In this document: positions 7,565-13,708 of the stretch, one piece after another
Numbering within the stretch: the stretch's first letter is position 1
How the letters are laid out: every line of letters starts with the position of its first letter
Assembly (NCBI GenBank): GCA_910585715.1
Contig: CAJUEX010000066.1
Span: forward strand, 1-16,233
DNA length: 16,233 nt
Direction of reading: 5' to 3'
Source of the DNA: an uncultured Lachnospiraceae bacterium
Lineage (GTDB): Bacteria > Bacillota > Clostridia > Lachnospirales > Lachnospiraceae
The notes under the pieces: generated by a model
The model's database searches: none
What the model saw: only the letters and a program-made list of their open reading frames with translations
What the model was told of the DNA's origin: nothing
Translations under genes and position numbers: made by a program

Positions 7565-7593
7565 TTGACATTGCATATTATAAGGTGTAGTAT
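7565..7593 (+). promoter_or_regulatory. Sigma-A promoter of the TrhA-like gene
   Basis: A perfect TTGACA (7565-7570) and TAGTAT (7588-7593) are separated by 17 bp, 97 bp before the ATG at 7690. Confidence 0.65.
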
Positions 7594-7626
7594 CTAATTG
7601 TAGATTATGTAGTTTTTAATACTACA
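7586..7626. promoter_or_regulatory. Operator-like cluster of TGTAG half-sites
   Basis: TGTAGTAT (7586-7593) overlaps the -10 and is inverted as ATACTACA at 7619-7626. Between them are ATCTA-ATTG-TAGAT (7592-7605) and another TGTAG (7608-7612). The half-sites are reminiscent of BlaI/MecI/CopY-type repressor operators (ACTACA/TGTAGT). The regulator is not encoded here and the assignment is inference. Confidence 0.35.
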
Positions 7627-7689
7627 TTAAAGTTTTTAGATATTTTTGCCAGTAAATAAAAGCAAAGATGAAAGCAAGGAGGAGTTATT

Positions 7690-8343
7690 ATGACATTATC
7701 AATTCGTGAACCCGGCAGCGCCATTACACATTTTATCGGGATGGTATTAGCATTATTGGCAGGTTTTCCGCTTATCGGCAAGGCTTCCTATTATAGCACC
7801 GATTGTGTGGCGGCCATGTTCATATTTATTCTCAGCATGATTTTATTATATGCCGCCAGTACCATTTATCATTCCGTCAATTTATCTGAAAAAATTATTA
7901 AGGTTTTTCGTAAAATTGATCATATGATGATTTTTGTACTGATTGCAGGCTCCTATACTCCGGTTTGTATTTTAGTATTAGGCGGAAAAACAGGCTATTC
8001 CCTTCTGGCTGCAGTCTGGACCCTTGCCATTGTGGGAATTGTTGTAAAGGGACTGTGGATTACATGTCCGAAATGGTTTTCCTCAATTATATACATTGCA
8101 ATGGGATGGCTGTGTATCTTTGTATTTGGCCCAATCGTAAATAATATTCCAAAAGCGGCATTTTACTGGCTTCTTGCCGGCGGTATTATTTATACTATAG
8201 GCGGTATCATTTATGCATTAAAGCTTCCCATATTCAATGCAAAACACAGCGCATTTGGTTCCCATGAAATTTTCCATCTGTTTGTAATGGGCGGAAGTTT
8301 CTGCCATTTTGTATTCATGTATCAATATGTAATTGGTTTGTAA
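7690..8343 (+). CDS. trhA: Hemolysin III / TrhA family (PAQR-like) membrane protein
   Basis: This 217-aa integral membrane protein has seven hydrophobic segments, consistent with the progestin/adipoQ receptor-like hemolysin III family, whose bacterial members (TrhA) are tied to membrane energetics and fatty-acid composition. The putative metal-site residues of the superfamily are all visible: S57 and H61 in ASTIYH, D77-H78 in KIDHMM, and H192 and H196 in HEIFHLF. LIAGSYTP (84-91) and GGSFCHF (201-207) are typical family motifs. A hemolytic role should not be assumed from the name. AAGGAGGAG at 7676-7684 supports the start. It is a single gene with its own promoter, operator-like half-sites and a strong terminator. 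Length is normal for the family. Confidence 0.92.
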   Translation: MTLSIREPGSAITHFIGMVLALLAGFPLIGKASYYSTDCVAAMFIFILSMILLYAASTIYHSVNLSEKIIKVFRKIDHMMIFVLIAGSYTPVCILVLGGKTGYSLLAAVWTLAIVGIVVKGLWITCPKWFSSIIYIAMGWLCIFVFGPIVNNIPKAAFYWLLAGGIIYTIGGIIYALKLPIFNAKHSAFGSHEIFHLFVMGGSFCHFVFMYQYVIGL

Positions 8344-8392
8344 ATTTAGAATTGTGTTTTAAGAAATATAAACATATATATGCATATAAAAG

Positions 8393-8440
8393 TAAGAAGG
8401 TCTGAGAAATCATTTCATCAGACCTTCTTATTTTCTTTTT
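8393..8440 (+). terminator. Strong Rho-independent terminator after trhA
   Basis: A perfect 13-bp stem (8393-8405 with 8418-8430) is extended inside the loop by GAAAT-C-ATTTC and followed by TTTTCTTTTT. It separates trhA from the converging nucleotidyltransferase gene and may serve both. Confidence 0.9.
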
Positions 8441-9359
8441 ATTCCCAAAGCTTATCCGGATAAACGCCTGCATCTTTTAATTTTTGAATGGATTCCATAA
8501 CAAAAGGCTTATCTTCTTTATAGGTAACTCCAAACCATTTATCCTTGGATGAAAGAACCTGCACGGTGGCCTTTTTCTCCTTTAATAATTTATCAACTTC
8601 TATGGGCAGGAAGCATTCTGCCTTTAAGGGATTGCTTTCCACACCCTGTTCAAAGAACAGATTGACTGCTTTTTCCAATTCTTCCATAATGCTGGGAGTA
8701 AAGCCCCACATATTCATGGAGACCGGAGTATTTAAAGAAATATCTGTAAAGGTTTTTCCCCCATCCTCCGAATATGCTGCACCACCAGGTCTTTTCTCTA
8801 TTTGAGTACGCTCTGCAATGGTGACCAAAAAACCGTTATCATCGGTCACACAGCATCCCCTTGCCACAGAGCCGTTTTCCGTCAGAGTATTTCCCAGTTC
8901 ATAGCCCACCATGGCATAACGGTGCAATTCATCATCCTCATGGGTGGTAAGATAATCATACAAACTCTTAAATGCGCTTCTGCCATAAAAATCATCCGCA
9001 TTGATGACTGCAAATGGTTCTTTTACAGCCTCCTTACAGCAAAGAATGGCGTGAGCGGTTCCCCAGGGCTTTATTCTCCCTTCCGGTATTTCAAAACCTT
9101 CCGGAACCTTTTTAATATCCTGAAATACATATTCCACTTCCATATACTTGCTGACCGCATCTCCTATACAGCTTCTGAAATCCTGTTCATTTTCCTTTTT
9201 AATGATAAATACTACTTTTTCAAATCCGGCTTTTCTGGCGTCATATATGGAAAAATCAATAATTTTGTTTCCCCGGGCATCAACCGGATCAATTTGCTTT
9301 AATCCGCCATAACGGCTTCCCATGCCTGCAGCCAGAATTACCAAAGCTGGTTTTTGCAT
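8439..9359 (-). CDS. Sugar-phosphate nucleotidyltransferase family protein
   Basis: This 306-aa cytosolic protein has the Rossmann-like NTP-transferase fold. Such enzymes activate a sugar phosphate with an NTP to make an NDP-sugar and pyrophosphate. Visible features are the nucleotide-binding loop LAAGMGSRYGGLKQ (9-22), PWGTAHA (98-104), and the metal-binding Asp segment NADDFYG (120-126). Residues after about 210 form a family-specific C-terminal region. The substrate cannot be determined; closely similar sequences are usually annotated only as nucleotidyltransferase family protein. ATG 9359 is chosen because GGGAGGT precedes it. A GTG at 9380 is in frame but overlaps the upstream stop and lies before the ribosome binding site. 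It is the last gene of the tRNA-Gln/cvfB unit, 20 bp after a WecG/TagA-like gene, so a role in glycan or glycopolymer assembly is a reasonable inference. Confidence 0.88.
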   Translation of the reverse strand: MQKPALVILAAGMGSRYGGLKQIDPVDARGNKIIDFSIYDARKAGFEKVVFIIKKENEQDFRSCIGDAVSKYMEVEYVFQDIKKVPEGFEIPEGRIKPWGTAHAILCCKEAVKEPFAVINADDFYGRSAFKSLYDYLTTHEDDELHRYAMVGYELGNTLTENGSVARGCCVTDDNGFLVTIAERTQIEKRPGGAAYSEDGGKTFTDISLNTPVSMNMWGFTPSIMEELEKAVNLFFEQGVESNPLKAECFLPIEVDKLLKEKKATVQVLSSKDKWFGVTYKEDKPFVMESIQKLKDAGVYPDKLWE

Positions 9360-9379
9360 AGCTGAACCTCCCTTTGGCA

Positions 9380-10066
9380 CTAATCTTTATTTTCACCAGT
9401 GCCATTATTATATTTATTGACTCGTTGTAAAAAAACCTTTTTCATAAGCGAGCGATAGAGCTTCTGAATAATACTTCTCTGCTTATTGGAAAGCGGCATT
9501 TCCTCTTTCAGCATAAGCCATATATTCACATTTATCTTCATCTGACTTGCATCCAGAAACTCAATACGCTTTACATCCGACAAAAGAGAAATCAACACAT
9601 TTGGTTCCTTTATGTTAATCTCATTAATAAGAAAATCCTCATCTGTCTGCAGTTCCTCCAATGCAAAGCCGCCTGCTATATTTAGGTTTTCCTGATAACT
9701 TCTTACATATTCCTTTAAAACCAAAAGCTGTGCATTTGTTTCTGTAAGCAGGCAAATGCTTTTTCTGTTTCGCACAAGCTTTTTTAAAAATTCCTCCATG
9801 AATTCATTTCCGGCTACTTCCCTTACCCGATTTCTGCTGGCAGCATCTGCTGCCTGTAAAATATCCGTATCTGCAGCAATGGTCATGTCCATCTTTTCAA
9901 GAAATGCCCTGACTGTCTCATTTTCATTGGCAGTCATCACACCTTTGATGGTCACATAAGTAATCATCTTGGTTTTTCTCTCTCTTAAGTAGTCTTCCAC
10001 TTTTCTCATGGATTCTTTTAAGGAATAATCAACGAGGGTAATACCTAATACTTGTATTTTTCTCAT
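9380..10066 (-). CDS. Divergent WecG/TagA/CpsF-family glycosyltransferase-like protein
   Basis: This 228-aa protein follows the WecG/TagA/CpsF layout. Family enzymes add an N-acetylmannosamine-type sugar to a lipid-linked acceptor in teichoic acid or capsule synthesis. Family traits seen are VLGITLVDYSLKESMRKVEDYL (6-27), YVTIKGVMTANENETVRAFLEKMDMTIAAD (37-66), REVAGNEFM (82-90), a GGFALEE segment (132-138), and a basic C-terminal tail with LYRSL (203-207). Several hallmark positions are altered: the T-x-N motif reads T-I-K, the ADG motif reads AADTD, the glycine-rich LLG segment reads LLTETNAQ, and the GxPxQE motif is replaced by LLSDVKRIEF. It may therefore be inactive, regulatory or altered in specificity. 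AAGGG precedes the ATG. It lies 13 bp after the CPBP protease gene and 20 bp before the nucleotidyltransferase gene. Family assignment is moderate. Confidence 0.7.
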   Translation of the reverse strand: MRKIQVLGITLVDYSLKESMRKVEDYLRERKTKMITYVTIKGVMTANENETVRAFLEKMDMTIAADTDILQAADAASRNRVREVAGNEFMEEFLKKLVRNRKSICLLTETNAQLLVLKEYVRSYQENLNIAGGFALEELQTDEDFLINEINIKEPNVLISLLSDVKRIEFLDASQMKINVNIWLMLKEEMPLSNKQRSIIQKLYRSLMKKVFLQRVNKYNNGTGENKD

Positions 10067-10079
10067 AGCCCTTCACCCG

Positions 10080-11024
10080 CTAACCGGCCATATGTGTCAT
10101 GACTTCATTCAAAATCATATAAGCCATGCAAAGCCCCATTGCTATCCATAACGGAACCGAAAATAATTTTTCCTTCCTCTTTATCCTGCATACTTTCCCC
10201 AATGCCTCCATGTAAGCTACCCGCTTTTCGCTTCGGGCAATAACATACATCAGACATCCTGCTATGGCAGTGGCAATCACGGCCATTACCATATAAACAG
10301 AAATTCCCACGCAAAGAGTTTCTCTGTAAGTAAGATTGTTCATAGCTTCTGTTGCATTCTGTATATCCGCACTGTCTTTTCCTATGGTACCTCCTGCATA
10401 TGCTGCAATCACGCTGGTAGTATTAATGGTTGCATGAAATATCATGCTGGAAAGAATACTGCCGGTACATTCAATCAACAGCACCCCTATAATTCCTACC
10501 ACCACAGCATATGCCATCTGATTAAAATTCAAATGCATCATGCCGAAAAGTACAGAAGAAAGCACAGCTGCACCTATTATCCTGCCGTTTTGACGATAAC
10601 CATGATAAAATACGCCGCGGAATATAAATTCCTCATTCGCAGGGCCTAAAATCCCCACTATAAGCACTATCAGAAACGGAGAGATTCCTTCAAACCCAGC
10701 AATCATATTATTTGCTTCATTTTCCACAAATAGCATGGAAAACAAATTCGTCAGTGATATAAGCGGCATGCTCAGATAAGTGACTGCAATAATAAGCAAA
10801 ACAGATGAGAACTTTATTTTTTTGCATGGAATAAAGCCCTTTAATTTTGTCCTTGTAAATACCAGAGACAACAGCACAGGAAATAATACAATTCCCTGTG
10901 ACATCAAAAGAGCCTGAGTCATAGTCATATTGATTTTCCCTGCAAATATGGCAAGTAATACTATGGCAGCCGCATTAAACAATATCACGGCCAGAAATGT
11001 CCAATTTGCTTTTTTTGCACTCAT
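10080..11024 (-). CDS. CPBP family intramembrane metalloprotease
   Basis: This 314-aa multispanning membrane protein carries the CPBP (CAAX protease and bacteriocin-processing; Abi) signature. These proteins are intramembrane endopeptidases related to Rce1, in bacteria often linked to bacteriocin self-immunity or membrane protein processing. The core motif EEFIFRGVF is at 131-139 (EE 131-132, R136). The second motif is HLNFN at 164-168, and the third is H197 in HATIN (197-201). Eight or so hydrophobic stretches are visible, including two after the core domain (about 238-262 and 288-306). No bacteriocin precursor or ABC exporter is nearby, so no immunity role is suggested by context. AAGGA lies 6 bp before the ATG. 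It follows the 77-aa gene by 8 bp. The substrate is unknown. Confidence 0.9.
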   Translation of the reverse strand: MSAKKANWTFLAVILFNAAAIVLLAIFAGKINMTMTQALLMSQGIVLFPVLLSLVFTRTKLKGFIPCKKIKFSSVLLIIAVTYLSMPLISLTNLFSMLFVENEANNMIAGFEGISPFLIVLIVGILGPANEEFIFRGVFYHGYRQNGRIIGAAVLSSVLFGMMHLNFNQMAYAVVVGIIGVLLIECTGSILSSMIFHATINTTSVIAAYAGGTIGKDSADIQNATEAMNNLTYRETLCVGISVYMVMAVIATAIAGCLMYVIARSEKRVAYMEALGKVCRIKRKEKLFSVPLWIAMGLCMAYMILNEVMTHMAG

Positions 11025-11032
11025 ACTGTTCC

Positions 11033-11266
11033 TTAATTATTCATCATAAAATTTACAAGCTTTGTAATATCCTCCGGTTCATATGCCAGTATTTCCAACT
11101 CAGAAATGGAACCGTCAGAAAAAATATTTGCCATGGATACATATTGGGAAAGCTTTGATTTTAAGTTTAACCTGTCCCCTTCTCCGGTTACAAGCTCCAC
11201 TTTTCCCTGACAGCTGTCAATCACCTCAAAAAACTTATCAATATTAGTAATATTCTGTACTTTCAT
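11033..11266 (-). CDS. Small conserved-looking hypothetical protein (77 aa)
   Basis: A small soluble protein of unknown function, apparently of mixed alpha/beta structure. Visible segments are FFEVIDSCQGKVELVTGEGDRLNLKSKLSQYV (about 12-43), IFSDGSISELEILAYEPEDI and a C-terminal helix KLVNFMMNN. No motif, membrane segment or signal peptide is recognised. The start is ATG 11266, since GGAGGAG lies about 7 bp upstream; an in-frame TTG at 11287 would place that ribosome binding site inside the gene. It is tightly placed between cvfB (27 bp) and the CPBP protease gene (8 bp), so it is cotranscribed. It resembles a small protein I associate with this bacterial family, from memory only. Confidence 0.8.
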   Translation of the reverse strand: MKVQNITNIDKFFEVIDSCQGKVELVTGEGDRLNLKSKLSQYVSMANIFSDGSISELEILAYEPEDITKLVNFMMNN

Positions 11267-11293
11267 TTTGTACTCCTCCTGTTTCAAAACAAA

Positions 11294-12148
11294 TCAATAT
11301 ATGGACTTCACGCTGCTATGCAAAAAGATACCGTCTTCCTCAATAACGATATACCCTTTTTTTAACAAATGTCCCACAGCACGTTTAAATTCATTCTTGC
11401 TCATATTCATTCTTTCACGAATCAGTTCCGGTGAAGCCTTGTCATTAAAATCCAGCCTGCCCCCATGGCTCCATAGATGCTCCAGCAATTCTCTGGAATC
11501 TTCCTCTACCTGAACATACGCCTTTTCCCTGAGGCTTAAGTCCAGTTTGCCATCTTCCTTCACGGCGCTGACCCTTGCAATCACATGGTCGCTTACCCGC
11601 ACATTGCTGTAAAGTTCCCTTTTGGGAATCAATGCCGAATAAATATTATCCACTGCCACAAAAGCACCGTATTCTTCGCTTACTTCATACACCATTCCGA
11701 CTACTCTTTCATCCTTGTGATAAGGACTGTCTGTTCTTAAATAAGGGTATACCTTCATGGTGGCGCATAATCGGTTGCTTTTATCCACATATAATGCAAC
11801 CAGTACACTATTGCCGGGACGCAGCTTCCGGGTCTGCTCTTTAAAAGGCAAAAACAAATCCTTTTCCAGTCCCCAATCTAAAAAGGCTCCTATATTACCA
11901 ACCTCTACCACATCCAGTTCCTCAATCTGTCCAAGGGTAATTTTCGGTTCCCTGGTAGTGGCAATCAGCCGATCCTTAGAATCCCTGTAAATAAAAACTT
12001 CCAAAGAATCACCTACCTTTTTGTCAGCCGGTATTTGTTTCTTTGGCAGTAATACTTTGTCCTCATGATTATTTGCGTCGGAAGCCAGATATGCTCCGAA
12101 ATCCACCACTTTGACAATAACCAATTTCTGCTTTTTACCTAGTTCCAT
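11294..12148 (-). CDS. cvfB: CvfB family S1-domain RNA-binding protein
   Basis: This 284-aa cytosolic protein matches the CvfB/YitL family. It has three S1/OB-like RNA-binding domains (about 1-66, 72-138 and 145-208) and a C-terminal winged helix (about 215-280) that reads SPELIRERMNMSKNEFKRAVGHLLKKG. Typical family segments are VVDFGAYL, NIGAFLDWGLEKDLFLP (85-101), GMVYEVSEEYGAFVAVD (151-167), and KLDLSLRE (201-208). In Staphylococcus aureus CvfB binds RNA and influences virulence gene expression; the role in Clostridia is not established. GGGA precedes the ATG. The gene lies 48 bp after a tRNA-Gln with no promoter or terminator obvious between them, and heads a tight five-protein string. 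It may be the first protein product of a tRNA-led operon. Confidence 0.92.
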   Translation of the reverse strand: MELGKKQKLVIVKVVDFGAYLASDANNHEDKVLLPKKQIPADKKVGDSLEVFIYRDSKDRLIATTREPKITLGQIEELDVVEVGNIGAFLDWGLEKDLFLPFKEQTRKLRPGNSVLVALYVDKSNRLCATMKVYPYLRTDSPYHKDERVVGMVYEVSEEYGAFVAVDNIYSALIPKRELYSNVRVSDHVIARVSAVKEDGKLDLSLREKAYVQVEEDSRELLEHLWSHGGRLDFNDKASPELIRERMNMSKNEFKRAVGHLLKKGYIVIEEDGIFLHSSVKSIY

Positions 12149-12196
12149 ATGATAATCCCTTTCGTCGCATCAGTTGATTATTTTAACAAGTAGAAA

Positions 12197-12268
12197 CTGG
12201 GCTACAAGGATTCGAACCTTGAAATGACGGAGTCAGAGTCCGTTGCCTTACCGTTTGGCGATAGCCCA
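12197..12268 (-). tRNA. tRNA-Gln (anticodon CUG)
   Basis: A complete 72-nt cloverleaf is readable on the minus strand. The acceptor stem is TGGGCTA/TAGCCCA with discriminator G. The D arm is CGCC..GGTAAGGC and the anticodon stem is ACGGA/TCCGT around the loop CTCTGAC (anticodon CTG, reading CAG). The T arm is CAAGG-TTCGAAT-CCTTG. CCA is not encoded. It has its own promoter at 12281-12309 and no clear terminator before cvfB. Confidence 0.96.
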
Positions 12269-12280
12269 TTACATTGATAC

Positions 12281-12309
12281 AGTATACTAAATATTTATGA
12301 GAATTTCAA
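12281..12309 (-). promoter_or_regulatory. Promoter of the tRNA-Gln/cvfB unit
   Basis: On the minus strand TTGAAA (12304-12309) and TATACT (12281-12286) are separated by 17 bp. The -10 is 12 bp before the first tRNA base. The only other genes downstream lack evident promoters, so this may drive all of 12268 to 8439. Confidence 0.7.
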
Positions 12310-12347
12310 CCTTTTTTTTAAATTTTTTTATTTTTTTTTATTTTTCC
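12310..12347 (-). promoter_or_regulatory. Long A-tract, possible UP element of the tRNA promoter
   Basis: Immediately upstream of the -35, the minus strand is almost pure A with a few T (runs of 5, 9, 7 and 8 A), as in UP elements that bind the RNA polymerase alpha subunits. The tract also encodes the last Lys codons of the SGNH hydrolase-like gene. Confidence 0.4.
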
Positions 12348-13293
12348 CGGATTTTCCGGTTAAAAAGCCATAATTAGCCCCCAGATATTCCCCGAGATAT
12401 TTGTTCATCTTTTTTGCGCCTTCCTTATTCAGATGTTCCGAATCAGCAAAATCCAAAGCAAAATCCAGTCCCATTTCCTTGTAGTACTTATTAAAATCCA
12501 GGTAAGCAACTTTTCCGGGCACTCCCTCCTGCAAAAGCCTCTCAAGCTCATTAAACACCTTTTTATCATCTTCCGTCACACAATAGGGTGCATTAATCAA
12601 AAGCACCGGAATATCCTCTTCCTGAGCCAGCTCTAAAATCCTGTAAAAATATCTTTTTGTTTTTTCCTCAATGGAAAGTGTATCTTTTATATGGGAAACC
12701 CGGGGTTCCTTTTGAGCCTGCACCTCCATAAGAGGATAATATCCTTTATAAGAATCGTCTTTTTGAATTCCGCCCGGGAAATCCTTTTCCTCCAACTCAT
12801 AATATCTGTCATGATAAGTACCCATGCCAAATACATGCCTGAGCACATCCTCCTCCTTCTCTGCGCTTTCCTGAATGGATCTTATTTTATTCATGGAAAG
12901 TCTCATGCCATAGGTGTTTTTTACCACCTTGCTTTCCTTGGAATACGCAAATCCTTCCGTCAGTCGGAATACATCCAATACAATAAGAGAAGGCTTTTGA
13001 TATTTCAAAGCCTCTTTCAGGCAATAGTATGTATTCCACATTGGCTGCATGCTTCCGGCCAGGTCATAAGCGGCAATCCCATACTCTTCTTCTAAAATGG
13101 CAGGATCTATATTGGCAAACACATGAGACGAGCCAAGGCAGAGCACATCCACCGTGTTCTCCTTTTGTCTGTAAAACATTTCCATCTGGGCAATGCCGTC
13201 TTCATGTTTCAATTTCAGTATACTGTTTATCCATAAAAAAAGTAATATAAAAACTACAAGAAATCCAACTGTTTTCAGGACATTTTTCCACAT
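12328..13293 (-). CDS. Membrane-anchored SGNH/GDSL hydrolase-like protein
   Basis: This 321-aa protein has an N-terminal membrane anchor (about 8-27) and an SGNH-like extracellular domain. Block I reads VDVLCLGSSHVFANIDP (48-64), with S55 or S56 as the likely nucleophile followed by H57. The C-terminal catalytic pair is D284 and H287 in FADSEHLNKEGAKK (282-295). This pattern resembles the AlgX/DltD-like and SGNH proteins that often work with MBOAT acyltransferases to acylate or deacylate surface polymers. No MBOAT gene is adjacent, so the substrate is unknown and activity is inferred. AGGGAAG lies about 9 bp before the ATG. It ends in a run of Lys codons inside an A-tract, where slippage is possible. 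It appears monocistronic, and no U-tract terminator follows it. Confidence 0.8.
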   Translation of the reverse strand: MWKNVLKTVGFLVVFILLFLWINSILKLKHEDGIAQMEMFYRQKENTVDVLCLGSSHVFANIDPAILEEEYGIAAYDLAGSMQPMWNTYYCLKEALKYQKPSLIVLDVFRLTEGFAYSKESKVVKNTYGMRLSMNKIRSIQESAEKEEDVLRHVFGMGTYHDRYYELEEKDFPGGIQKDDSYKGYYPLMEVQAQKEPRVSHIKDTLSIEEKTKRYFYRILELAQEEDIPVLLINAPYCVTEDDKKVFNELERLLQEGVPGKVAYLDFNKYYKEMGLDFALDFADSEHLNKEGAKKMNKYLGEYLGANYGFLTGKSGKNKKK

Positions 13294-13316
13294 AAAGAAC
13301 TTCCCTCTGCATTCCG

Positions 13317-13334
13317 GACAGATAAATATCTGTC
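13317..13334. promoter_or_regulatory. Perfect 18-bp palindrome in the SGNH gene leader
   Basis: GACAGATA-AA-TATCTGTC lies between the predicted transcription start (~13349) and the ATG at 13293. It could be a repressor operator or a leader hairpin. Confidence 0.4.
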
Positions 13335-13355
13335 TTTTATTTCTTACTGCTACTT

Positions 13356-13384
13356 AGTATATACGACTTTATGCCAATAATCAA
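13356..13384 (-). promoter_or_regulatory. Promoter of the SGNH hydrolase-like gene
   Basis: On the minus strand TTGATT (13379-13384) and TATACT (13356-13361) are separated by 17 bp. The left target duplication of the family A element begins only 9 bp upstream of the -35. Confidence 0.65.
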
Positions 13385-13393
13385 TTTATTTAT

Positions 13394-13647
13394 ATCGCAA
13401 AGCACGGAAATCAATTTTCAGACGACAGATTTCAAGGCAGGCTCCGGGACGGGCTCCCTGCAAGGAATGATTTCTGAAGGAGCCCTTATAAAATCGCCGG
13501 TTCTTAGCGAGGTATTTTCGAGCTTAGAACTGCTGCGTTTTTATCAGAGCGAGAGCGTGGCGACGCAGAAACATTCCTTGCAGGGAGCCCGTCCCGGAGC
13601 CTGCCTTGAAATCTGCCGTCTGAAAATTGATTTCCGTGATCGCAAAG
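13394..13647. repeat. 9-bp target-site duplication flanking the family A element
   Basis: ATCGCAAAG occurs exactly at 13394-13402 and again at 13639-13647, directly abutting the two ends of the inverted-repeat element at 13403-13638. Confidence 0.75.
13403..13638. mobile_element. MITE-like element, family A, complete copy (236 bp)
   Basis: The two ends (13403-13469 and 13572-13638) are 67-bp inverted repeats identical at 66 positions, starting CACGGAAATCAATTTTCAGA. After a 1-nt bulge the pairing continues by six more bases (TTTCTG/CAGAAA). The centre holds smaller hairpins: GTTCTTAGC/GCTTAGAAC (13500-13530, one mismatch) and CTGCGT/ACGCAG (13533-13568). Exact 9-bp flanking repeats mark insertion. 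A second copy begins at 16179. No transposase is encoded, so it is a non-autonomous element mobilised, if at all, in trans. It sits between the 3' end of glnN and the promoter of the SGNH hydrolase-like gene. The parent IS family is not identified. Confidence 0.82.
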
Positions 13648-13675
13648 GCAGCCCAGATTTTTCTGCGCTGCCTTT
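13644..13675 (-). terminator. Hairpin after glnN, weak U-tract
   Basis: AAAGGCAGC and GCTGCCTTT (13644-13652 with 13667-13675) form a perfect 9-bp stem. It is extended by CAGA/TCTG across one mismatch around a 4-nt loop. On the minus strand only three T follow before the family A element, so termination may be partial or may rely on the element's own long hairpin. Confidence 0.45.
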
Positions 13676-13708
13676 ACTTATAAAAACTTATTTGGGAAAG
13701 CTTATACT

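Noticed and set aside
10080..11024. CPBP protease as part of a bacteriocin immunity cluster
   Set aside because: No leader-peptide precursor, modification enzyme or exporter gene lies nearby.
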